Source of the DNA: Alphaproteobacteria bacterium
GTDB taxonomy: Bacteria > Pseudomonadota > Alphaproteobacteria > RF32 > UBA3637
Reading direction: 5' to 3'
NCBI GenBank assembly: GCA_017632555.1
Contig: JAGBRF010000102.1
Span: 1-9,862, forward strand
DNA length: 9,862 nt
How positions within the stretch are numbered: position 1 is the stretch's first letter; each line of letters opens with the position of its first letter. Under the pieces are notes generated by a model. It made no database searches. It worked only from the letters and a program-made list of their open reading frames with translations, and was not told where the DNA came from. The position numbers and the translations under genes were made by a program. Below are positions 1-6,738 of this stretch, in pieces.

Positions 1-241
1 CGGTTATACACCATTGATGGTGGCAACCATAAAAGGATATACGGAAATAGTAAAAGTATTGCTTGAAGCCGGCGCTGATATTAATATAAAAAAATTTGGC
101 AGAAAGGCCTTTGATATGGCGCGGGACAATAAAAAATCAGATATAGAAACTTTGTTACTTCAAGAAATGAAAAGACGTATAGAAAAAGGTAAAGTCAAGC
201 TGGTCTTGGACAATATGAGAAGGTCTTTGTCCCGACAATAA
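1..241 (+). CDS. Ankyrin-repeat protein, C-terminal fragment
   Basis: The gene enters from the left edge and its reading frame is open from base 2, so only the last 79 residues are visible. They begin GYTPLMVATIKGYTEIV and continue through VLLEAGADIN, which matches a full ankyrin repeat (G-TPL--A---G--E-V--LL--GADIN). A second, degenerate repeat follows (FGRKAFDMARDNKKSDIETL), with the usual G-T-L positions partly lost, as is common for a capping repeat. The protein ends in a very basic helix, roughly the last 28 residues, rich in Lys and Arg. A TTG-ATG pair near base 14 is not the start, because the repeat consensus continues upstream of it. Ankyrin repeats bind proteins; the partner and cellular location cannot be told from this fragment. 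The ankyrin assignment is firm, the function unknown. Confidence 0.85.
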   Translation, partial: GYTPLMVATIKGYTEIVKVLLEAGADINIKKFGRKAFDMARDNKKSDIETLLLQEMKRRIEKGKVKLVLDNMRRSLSRQ

Positions 242-245
242 TAAA

Positions 246-272
246 AAATCCCCCGTTAAGTTCGGGGGATTT
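246..272. terminator. Bidirectional intrinsic terminator between the ankyrin gene and pgk
   Basis: A perfect 10-bp stem (246-255 with 263-272, core ATCCCCCG/CGGGGGAT) encloses a 7-base loop. It is followed on the + strand by a T-rich run (TTTATTTT) and on the - strand by the complement of the A-run at 243-248. It lies between two convergent genes, 4 bases past the ankyrin stop and 17 bases before the pgk stop, so it can end transcription from both sides. Confidence 0.9.
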
Positions 273-289
273 ATTTTGCGTTTGAAATC

Positions 290-1486
290 TTATTTTTCCA
301 AAACTTTAACGCCTGGTAATTGTTTGCCTTCCATCCATTCCAAGAAAGCACCACCGGCGGCGGAAACATAAGTCAAATCTTTTTTAACACCCGTTTTTTT
401 CAATGCGGAAACGGTATCACCACCACCCGCAACGGATATCAATTTACCGGCCTTTGTCAATTCGGCAACGGCATCAGCGATTTTGTTTGTTGCTGTGTCA
501 AATGGTTTGATTTCAAAAGCACCGACAGGACCATTCCAAATCAATGTTTTGCATTTGCCCAATGTTTCAATAAACAAATCGGTTGATTTCGGTCCGATAT
601 CCAATAACGGTTTGCCGGTCGGTAATGCGTTTACATCGGCAACGTGCGGTTCTTGACCTTCGCCAAATTCATTTGCCCAAACCAAATCCGTTGGCAAAAC
701 GATTGTGCAATTTCCGGCATTTGCCATAATGGATTTTGCTGTGTCAACCATAGCCGGTTCAACCAAAGAACCTTCGCCCATCGGAATACCCTTTGCAGCC
801 AAGAAAGTATGAGCCATACCGCCACCGATCAACAAATAATCGACTTTCTTTACCAAGTTGCCCAATAAATCCAATTTTGTGGAAACTTTTGAACCGCCAA
901 CCAATGCGGCAACCGGATGAACGGAATTACCCAAAGCTTTATCCAAAGCTTCCAATTCGGCTTGCATCAAACGACCGGCAACACGAACAGGAACATATTG
1001 AGCCATACCGGCTGTGGAAGCGTGGGCACGGTGTGCTGTTGAAAAAGCATCGTTGACGTAAATATCAACGCCTTTTGCTAATGTTTTGCAAAATTCCGGA
1101 TCATTTTTTTCTTCACCGGCATAGAAACGCAAGTTTTCCAACATAATGACATCGCCGTCTTTCATAGCGGCAACGGCGGCATCAACTTTCGGTCCGATAC
1201 AATCATCAACAAAAGTGATTTTTTTGCCGGTTGCTTTTTCCAATTCCGGAACGATGAAAGCCATTGAAAATTCCGGTTTCTTTTCTCCGTCAGGACGCCC
1301 GAAGTGGGAAGTAACAATTACCTTTGCACCTTTATCAGCCAAAGTTGTCAAAGTCGGAGCAAAACGATCGATTCGAGTTGTATCGGAAACAACACCGCCT
1401 TTTGCAGGAACGTTTAAGTCTGCACGAATAAAAACAACTTTGCCTTTGATATCGCCTAAATCATCAAGCGTATTAAAATTTGCCAT
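290..1486 (-). CDS. pgk: Phosphoglycerate kinase
   Basis: This cytoplasmic enzyme transfers a phosphate between 1,3-bisphosphoglycerate and ADP, making 3-phosphoglycerate and ATP in glycolysis; it runs in reverse in gluconeogenesis. The 398-residue protein has the normal family length. N-terminal substrate-binding motifs are RADLNVP (residues 21-27), HFGRP (61-65) and ENLRFYAGEE (117-126). The C-terminal nucleotide domain has GGSKVSTK (197-204), WNGPVGAFE (317-325), GGGDTVSAL (354-362) and SAAGGAFLE near 375. The start is the ATG at 1486: it gives the family-like N-terminus MANFNTLDDL and has an AAAGGA ribosome site 8 bases away. An in-frame ATG 42 bases further upstream would add 14 polar residues with no family counterpart. 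The gene stands alone; gap, tkt and fba, common neighbours of pgk, are not beside it. It is transcribed away from mltG and ends at the shared terminator. Confidence 0.98.
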   Translation of the reverse strand: MANFNTLDDLGDIKGKVVFIRADLNVPAKGGVVSDTTRIDRFAPTLTTLADKGAKVIVTSHFGRPDGEKKPEFSMAFIVPELEKATGKKITFVDDCIGPKVDAAVAAMKDGDVIMLENLRFYAGEEKNDPEFCKTLAKGVDIYVNDAFSTAHRAHASTAGMAQYVPVRVAGRLMQAELEALDKALGNSVHPVAALVGGSKVSTKLDLLGNLVKKVDYLLIGGGMAHTFLAAKGIPMGEGSLVEPAMVDTAKSIMANAGNCTIVLPTDLVWANEFGEGQEPHVADVNALPTGKPLLDIGPKSTDLFIETLGKCKTLIWNGPVGAFEIKPFDTATNKIADAVAELTKAGKLISVAGGGDTVSALKKTGVKKDLTYVSAAGGAFLEWMEGKQLPGVKVLEK

Positions 1487-1494
1487 TTTATTTT

Positions 1495-1500
1495 TCCTTT
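1495..1500 (-). promoter_or_regulatory. Ribosome binding site of pgk
   Basis: On the - strand AAAGGA lies 8 bases before the ATG at 1486. It favours this start over the upstream in-frame ATG at 1528. The same motif and spacing recur in front of dnaN. Confidence 0.75.
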
Positions 1501-1591
1501 CTGTTAAATTATGTTCACTTTGTCGCACATTTAATCACAAGATGATACGAAATGCAAGATTTTATTTTATAAAGTTTTGAATAAATAAAGC

Positions 1592-1620
1592 TTGCTTGAA
1601 ATAAAAAAATCGAATAGTAT
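1592..1620 (+). promoter_or_regulatory. Candidate promoter of mltG
   Basis: TTGCTT (1592-1597) and TAGTAT (1615-1620) are separated by 17 bases, the ideal spacing, but match the -35 consensus in only three positions. The predicted transcript would start near 1627, giving a leader of about 14 bases that still holds the GAGG ribosome site at 1631-1634. The 154-base gap must also hold the pgk promoter on the - strand. For that I see only weak candidates, for example a CATAAT at 1508-1513 (- strand) and a TTGCAT with a 17-base spacer to TTAAAT. Confidence 0.35.
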
Positions 1621-1640
1621 TTGGTGCAACGAGGTTTTTT

Positions 1641-2729
1641 ATGATACGAAAATCAGTTTTCTTTTATATGATAGTGATTTTTTTTGCCGCCTGCATTTTT
1701 GGTGGCAGTGTTTTTTCCACGTATGAATTTTTCTTATCAGACGGGCCTTTGACACAACGTCAGGAAATTGTAATTGAAAAAGGTCAATCTTTACGACAAA
1801 TAGCAAATTATTTGCAAGAAAAGGGTGTTATCGAAAGCCCGGCCATATTCGTTTTGGGTGTTCGTGTCAGCCAAAAAGATAACGAATTAAAAGCGGGCGA
1901 ATATTCTATTCCGGCACATGCCAGTGCCAAAATGGTTATGGATATTATCACGGGCGGTCAAACTTTTATCCGGCGTATTACAATTCCGGAAGGGTTGACG
2001 TCTTATCAAATTGTTCAAATGTTGAACGAAACGAAAAGTTTGGAAGGGGAAATAAAGCAGATTCCGGAAGAAGGTTCGTTATTGCCGGAAACATATTATT
2101 ATTCCGCCGGTGATACGCGTGAAAGCTTGATTAAAAGAATGCAAAATGCGATGACGCGGACGGTGGAAGAATTATGGCCCAATCGGAAAAAGGATTTATT
2201 GTTGAAAAATAAAAAAGACGTAGTGATTATGGCTTCCATTATCGAAAAGGAAACCTCTTTTAATTCCGAAAGAGCCCACATTGCGTCCGTTTTCTTTAAT
2301 CGTCTGAAAAGTAAAATGCGACTTCAATCCGATCCGACTGTTATTTACGGATTGTCCGAAAAAACAGGCGTTTTCAAACGTAAATTGTGGTCAAATGATT
2401 TGAAACGTAAGCACGAATACAACACGTATGTGATTTACGGATTACCGCCGGGGGCTATTTCAAATCCGGGAAGGGCGTCCATTGCGGCTGTTTTAAATCC
2501 GGACGACACAAAGGATTTGTATTTTGTGGCAAACGGAAAGGGCGGACATTCTTTTTCTCAAACATATAAAGAACATCAGGAACGTGTGAACGAATGGCGG
2601 AAAGTTAAAAACGGTTCGGCTTCAAAGAAAACAAAACAAAAGAAGGAAGCTCAACCCGGAACACCGCCCGAAACATCACCCGAAACAGACGGCGAAGATA
2701 TCGATGAAGAAGATAATAAAGAAGAATAA
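1641..2729 (+). CDS. mltG: Endolytic murein transglycosylase MltG (YceG-like)
   Basis: MltG is an inner-membrane enzyme that cleaves nascent peptidoglycan strands from the periplasmic side and so sets glycan chain length. The 362-residue protein starts with a membrane anchor (residues about 5-28). A LysM-like subdomain follows (about 42-105, including EKGQSLRQIANYL). The catalytic YceG domain contains TIPEGLTSYQIV (114-125), LLPETYYY (147-154), IMASIIEKETSFNSERAHIA (196-215) and LQSDPTVIYGL (228-238). It also has YNTYVIYGLPPGAISNPG (250-267). Glu202 in the EKET motif is the expected catalytic acid by comparison with E. coli MltG. The ATG at 1641 has a GAGG ribosome site six bases upstream. 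After about residue 331 comes a low-complexity tail, first Lys-rich, then Pro/Thr/Glu/Asp-rich. The gene is not next to tmk or fabF, its frequent partners elsewhere. The next gene has its own promoter 6 bases past this stop. Confidence 0.96.
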   Translation: MIRKSVFFYMIVIFFAACIFGGSVFSTYEFFLSDGPLTQRQEIVIEKGQSLRQIANYLQEKGVIESPAIFVLGVRVSQKDNELKAGEYSIPAHASAKMVMDIITGGQTFIRRITIPEGLTSYQIVQMLNETKSLEGEIKQIPEEGSLLPETYYYSAGDTRESLIKRMQNAMTRTVEELWPNRKKDLLLKNKKDVVIMASIIEKETSFNSERAHIASVFFNRLKSKMRLQSDPTVIYGLSEKTGVFKRKLWSNDLKRKHEYNTYVIYGLPPGAISNPGRASIAAVLNPDDTKDLYFVANGKGGHSFSQTYKEHQERVNEWRKVKNGSASKKTKQKKEAQPGTPPETSPETDGEDIDEEDNKEE

Positions 2730-2735
2730 AAATAC

Positions 2736-2764
2736 TTGACAAAATAATGAAGTTGGTGTATAAT
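2736..2764 (+). promoter_or_regulatory. Consensus sigma-70 promoter before the RNase J gene
   Basis: TTGACA (2736-2741) and TATAAT (2759-2764) are both perfect matches to the housekeeping consensus, with a 17-base spacer. Transcription should start near 2771, giving a leader of about 40 bases before the ATG at 2811. The -35 box begins 6 bases after the mltG stop codon. A GGGAGA ribosome site lies at 2798-2803, 7 bases from the start. Confidence 0.88.
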
Positions 2765-2810
2765 AGGGTATTATTTTAGTTGATTTGCTGATTGTTCGGG
2801 AGATACATAA

Positions 2811-4199
2811 ATGTCAAAAAGGGAATTTATACCAATAAAACTTACACCACTTGGCGGATTATATGAATTCGGAAACCAAAGTTATTTATACCAAATCGGG
2901 GATTCGGCTGTTTTGGTTGATGCCGGTTCTTATTTCAGTTCGTCCGATCCCGGAAAGGCAAACACACGCTTTTTGCCGGATTTCAGCAGATTGAAAGAAA
3001 TCAAAAAATTAGATGCTATTTTTATTACGCATACGCACGAAGACCATTTGGGCGGAATAACTTATTTATTGAAAAATTTTCCCGAAACACCGATTTATTG
3101 TACGCCGTATGTCGGTGATAATATTTTGGTACGCGTCAATGTGGAAGGCCTTAAAATCCCGCATCTTCGCAGTCGCATAAAGCGTATCAAACAAAATACT
3201 TTAATTCCTGTTCAAAAAGATTTTAATGTTGAATTTATACCGACAGATCATTCCGTGCCTGACGCTTCTATGATTTATATGGCAACTTCTGCCGGTAACA
3301 TCTTGCACACAGGCGATTGGCGTGCCGGAGAAACGGAAAAAAGCAGATTGTTTTGGAAACGCTTGATGGAATTGCGTAAATTCGGAATGTTGGCCGTTGT
3401 CGCAGATTCAACGGGTGTTGATAATAATCGAGAAGATTTATGTTCGGAAAGCCAAATTTATGACGGATTGGATCAGGTCGTTGCCAGAAACATTGATTCA
3501 TATGATAACTTTGTTTTTTCGACTTTTTCCACACACGTGGACAGAGTGGCTTCCATTTGTAAGTTAGCATATAAATATGAACAAAAAGCACCATCATTTT
3601 TAGGAACCGGTATGGTGGTAAATCAAATGGTTGCTTTTTGCAGACGAATGTTGCCTATTCGTGCAATTAAATCCCCGGAAGACATCAGCGCATCAAACGG
3701 ATTTTTTATTGCCACAGGATCACAGGCTGAACCGGGTTCGTTTTTGATGAAAGTCGCAAGGGGCAGACAAAAATTGAGCCGTCCGACTTGTATTGTTATT
3801 TCGGCCAGTGAAATTCCCAGCAGAAAAAGTAAGATTCATTCGATGATTGAAGCCTTAAAAAAGCAAGGTCACACAATTATTTGTAATGATGAAGAAAATT
3901 TGACGCATATGTCCGGTCATGCTACTTGTAAGGATATGGGACGTTTGATTGAAACTGTTCGTCCTCAAATTTATATTCCTGTTCATGGTGAAAAACATCA
4001 TTTGGAAGCAGCAAAAGAATTGGCCGAACAACATAATGTGCCGGAAGTTGTTCAATTTAACAACGTTGGTGAAACGGTCAGTTTCGGTGACCGTAACGAT
4101 ACGGAACAACATCAGGAATTTACATACAAAAAAGTGTCAGACCATAAAATGTTCAACGCATATTATGTGAAAAACTTAAAACAACATATGCACTTTTAA
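2811..4199 (+). CDS. rnj: RNase J-family metallo-beta-lactamase nuclease, short form
   Basis: RNase J enzymes are zinc-dependent cytoplasmic nucleases with 5'-3' exo- and endonuclease activity in mRNA decay and rRNA maturation. The metallo-beta-lactamase core shows HTHEDH (H74, H76, D78, H79), H147 in TDHSVPDAS and D169 in HTGDW, the complete set of metal ligands from motifs 2-4. The beta-CASP insert spans about 195-370, with ADSTG (199), STFSTHVDRV (237-246), ATGSQAEPG (301-309) and SGHAT (368-372). The core closes with PVHGEKHH (390-397). At 462 residues it is about 90 shorter than usual RNase J (about 555): the C-terminal dimerisation domain is absent and there is no frameshift remnant, because the next gene begins immediately. 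The N-terminal motif is LGGLYEFGN rather than the usual LGG-GEIG. Family membership is clear; exact substrate and the RNase J name versus a close beta-CASP relative are less certain. It has its own strong promoter. Confidence 0.85.
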   Translation: MSKREFIPIKLTPLGGLYEFGNQSYLYQIGDSAVLVDAGSYFSSSDPGKANTRFLPDFSRLKEIKKLDAIFITHTHEDHLGGITYLLKNFPETPIYCTPYVGDNILVRVNVEGLKIPHLRSRIKRIKQNTLIPVQKDFNVEFIPTDHSVPDASMIYMATSAGNILHTGDWRAGETEKSRLFWKRLMELRKFGMLAVVADSTGVDNNREDLCSESQIYDGLDQVVARNIDSYDNFVFSTFSTHVDRVASICKLAYKYEQKAPSFLGTGMVVNQMVAFCRRMLPIRAIKSPEDISASNGFFIATGSQAEPGSFLMKVARGRQKLSRPTCIVISASEIPSRKSKIHSMIEALKKQGHTIICNDEENLTHMSGHATCKDMGRLIETVRPQIYIPVHGEKHHLEAAKELAEQHNVPEVVQFNNVGETVSFGDRNDTEQHQEFTYKKVSDHKMFNAYYVKNLKQHMHF

Positions 4200-6601
4200 T
4201 CGCCGACTTTTTTCTTTAGTGATGCTTTGAACAATCGGTGTAATTCTTTGGTGGCTTTTCCGTAAATACTGTTCTTCGGATAATTGCCTTTTCTGTTTAA
4301 TGTGCCGGCTTGTACACCCGTCAAAATTTCAATGCCTTCACTGATGGTGCTGACGGCATATATGTGGAATAATCCTTTTTGAACGGCGGAAACAACATCT
4401 TCACGTAACATCAAATTACGTAAATTCGTTTTCGGAATGATAACGCCTTGTTCGCCCGTCAATCCGTTGATTTGGCAAACATCAAAGAAACCTTCTATTT
4501 TTTCATTGACAGCACCGATGGCCTGAACTTGTCCCAATTGGTTGACAGACCCCGTAACGGCAATGCCTTGACGAATAGGTTGTTTTGATAAAGCGGACAA
4601 CAGGGCATACAATTCAGCCGATGAAGCGGAATCGCCGTCAATCGGTCCGTAAGATTGTTCGATTGCCAAACTGGCATTGAACGAAAGCGGTTCTTTTTGT
4701 CCGAAAGTGGAAGACAAGAACGAGGACAGAATTAAAACGCCTTTTGTGTGTAAAGGTCCGCCCAATTCAACTTCACGTTCAATATCGATAATTTTACCAT
4801 CGCCCAAATAAACTTGGCAAGTTAAACGACTGGGGCGACCGAAACGAATATGTCCGAATTCTTGAACGGCCAAAATGTTGATTTGTCCGACTTCTATGCC
4901 AGCCGTTTTAATAATAATGGTTCCGTTTTTAATGTGTTCCAAACTCAATTTGTGCAAGTTGTTTGATCTTTCGATTTTGGCACGAATAGCGTTTTCAACA
5001 TGACGGCGTTCGGTCAGCGGACTTTTATCCAATCGGGCAAAATAATCCGATTCTTTCATCAAGTCGGAAATGTAAGACAGTCGAGTTGTCAATTTCGTAG
5101 AATCTTCACTGGCTCTGGAAGAATATTCAATCAACCGTTCCAATGCGTTTTTGGAAAAAGCTTTTAATTTATACTTTTGGACCAACATAGCCATCAAGGC
5201 AATGTATTTTTCCATATTTTCTTCATTTCGGTCGATTTTGGGATAAAAGTTGGCTTCGACTTTGAATAATTTTAAAAAGTCCGGATCTTGTTCAGACAAA
5301 GCATAATACAAATCTGGTTCACCGATTAAAACGATTTTGATATCCAAAGGAATCGGTTCCGGTTCCAAAGTCGTTGTGCTGATAACACCGGCTTCTTCTT
5401 CTGCGGATTCGATGTGTATCTTTTTTGCTTTTAAGGCACGTTTCAAACTTTCCCAAGCGGCCGGATGTGCGCAAATATCTTTGGCTTCAATAATCAAAAA
5501 ACCACCATTTGCCAAATGCAAAGCACCCGGTTTAATCAAGCTGAAATCCGTTGTTAAAGTACCAAAATGTTGCATACGTTCCATACGTCCGACCAAGTTT
5601 GGCAAATTCGGGTGTTCCAAATAAATAACAGGCGCATTTTGACGCGGACTGTGATGAACCAACAAATTGACTTTATAACGATCCATAATCAAAGAATTCT
5701 TTTTGGATTTTTTGATGAAAGTGGACAAGGCATCTTCTTCTTCGGTTTGTTCGTCCAAGAACAACGTAACGTTTTCGATAATGTCGTTATCCATATTTTC
5801 AATGTATTCTTTTGCGGACGGAATATCGGCGTATTTTTTCAATAAATCCTGCACCAATCCTTGCACGGCATCACGTGTCATTTGTTGATTGAGCAGGTTG
5901 ATTTGTTCTTTTTCTTCCTTTTCCCATTTCGGAACTTCTTTGATAGCATCTTTCAAACGTTCTTGCGTTTCACTCATCTGATCCAAAACACGTTTACGGG
6001 TTGCTTTCGGCAATTTATCAAACGTTTCCGGCGTTAAAACTTCTCCGTTATATGTCGGCGCAACAACTAAACCGGTCGGCATACGCAAAATAGCCACGTT
6101 CTTTTTGCCTTTGGCAATATCTTGCAATGAGGCAAAATATTCATCACGTTGATTTTTGAACCGTTCTTGAATCATGTGGACTTGTTTGTTGTAATTGTTA
6201 TCTTCAAAAATGCCGGGCAAAATATTCAGCGACTCGCTGATGAATTTTTCAATGTCTTTTACAAAGTTTTTTCCGCGTCCCGCCGGCAAGCGAATAGCCT
6301 TTGGTTTATGGGAAAAATCAAAATTGTTCACATAGCACCAATCATCAGGCGCTTTGCGGTTTAAAGCTTCTTTTTTCAATAATTGCAGGGCTAAACTTTT
6401 TTTGCCGTTACCCTCCGAACCCAAACAAAAAACATTGTATCCGTCATCGGGCATATTCATAGCAAACAAAATGGCATCGATGGCTTTTTCTTGGCCGATA
6501 ACTTCGGAATTATTTTCAACTTCCTTTGTCGTTTGAAAGGCCAAGGACTTTAAGGAACACGGTGTATACAAATCTTTGTAAGAAACTTCGTTTTTGAGCA
6601 T
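4196..6601 (-). CDS. Lon-family ATP-dependent protease, LonB/LonH-like (AAA_32 type)
   Basis: This is a fused AAA+ ATPase and Lon-type serine protease of 801 residues, in the family of E. coli YcbZ and archaeal-style LonB rather than classical Lon; it has no LAN substrate-binding domain at the N-terminus. A degenerate Walker A is GSEGNGKKS (61-69). A long helical, charged insertion occupies about 110-310. A Walker B-like segment is ANGGFLIIEAKD (364-375). The protease domain ends the protein: GDSASSAEL (656-664) carries the expected nucleophile S658, and NEKIEGFF (699-706) carries K701. They are 43 residues apart, the same spacing as S679 and K722 in E. coli Lon. I see no membrane helix, unlike archaeal LonB, so a cytoplasmic enzyme is likely. 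The ATG at 6601 is preceded on the - strand by AGGGGAG about 4 bases away. The gene is convergent with the nuclease gene and divergent from the membrane/TPR gene. Confidence 0.93.
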   Translation of the reverse strand: MLKNEVSYKDLYTPCSLKSLAFQTTKEVENNSEVIGQEKAIDAILFAMNMPDDGYNVFCLGSEGNGKKSLALQLLKKEALNRKAPDDWCYVNNFDFSHKPKAIRLPAGRGKNFVKDIEKFISESLNILPGIFEDNNYNKQVHMIQERFKNQRDEYFASLQDIAKGKKNVAILRMPTGLVVAPTYNGEVLTPETFDKLPKATRKRVLDQMSETQERLKDAIKEVPKWEKEEKEQINLLNQQMTRDAVQGLVQDLLKKYADIPSAKEYIENMDNDIIENVTLFLDEQTEEEDALSTFIKKSKKNSLIMDRYKVNLLVHHSPRQNAPVIYLEHPNLPNLVGRMERMQHFGTLTTDFSLIKPGALHLANGGFLIIEAKDICAHPAAWESLKRALKAKKIHIESAEEEAGVISTTTLEPEPIPLDIKIVLIGEPDLYYALSEQDPDFLKLFKVEANFYPKIDRNEENMEKYIALMAMLVQKYKLKAFSKNALERLIEYSSRASEDSTKLTTRLSYISDLMKESDYFARLDKSPLTERRHVENAIRAKIERSNNLHKLSLEHIKNGTIIIKTAGIEVGQINILAVQEFGHIRFGRPSRLTCQVYLGDGKIIDIEREVELGGPLHTKGVLILSSFLSSTFGQKEPLSFNASLAIEQSYGPIDGDSASSAELYALLSALSKQPIRQGIAVTGSVNQLGQVQAIGAVNEKIEGFFDVCQINGLTGEQGVIIPKTNLRNLMLREDVVSAVQKGLFHIYAVSTISEGIEILTGVQAGTLNRKGNYPKNSIYGKATKELHRLFKASLKKKVGD

Positions 6602-6678
6602 AATTCTCCCCTGTCTAACTATTTAGTTTTTAATTATTTTCGTGCCTTTTCGTTAATAAAGAATTAAGAAAATTATTT

Positions 6679-6692
6679 TTTTACTGGTAAAA
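6679..6692. repeat. Short dyad TTTTAC-TG-GTAAAA in the divergent intergenic region
   Basis: Two perfect 6-bp inverted arms with a 2-base centre lie about 47 bases before the start at 6739, upstream of a TATACT box at 6708. The position overlaps the expected -35 region of the + strand gene, so it could be an operator. It is short and the region is AT-rich, so chance is possible. Confidence 0.35.
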
Positions 6693-6707
6693 TGCTTTTT
6701 TTTAGAG

Positions 6708-6713
6708 TATACT
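6708..6713. promoter_or_regulatory. Candidate -10 box TATACT of the membrane/TPR gene
   Basis: TATACT matches five of six consensus positions and lies 25 bases before the ATG at 6739. No good -35 hexamer is at the proper distance. The box lies inside the 8-base palindrome AGTATACT (6706-6713), so it could be read on either strand. The rest of this 137-base gap (6602-6738) is AT-rich and shows no gene or terminator. Confidence 0.4.
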
Positions 6714-6738
6714 ATCATTAAAGCGGGGCTAAGGGGCA

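Noticed and set aside
14..16. TTG-ATG start for the ankyrin fragment, making it a small complete gene
   Set aside because: The ankyrin consensus GYTPL continues in frame upstream to the window edge, so the gene begins outside.
1487..1528. In-frame 14-residue N-terminal extension of pgk from an upstream ATG
   Set aside because: It has no family counterpart, covers the ribosome binding site of the inner ATG and would be unusually polar; the start at 1486 is better supported.
1146..1580. Open frame opposite pgk on the + strand, 144 codons
   Set aside because: It is antisense to a certain gene, has no recognisable domain and reflects codon bias of pgk; other long frames opposite the protease and dnaN were dropped for the same reason.
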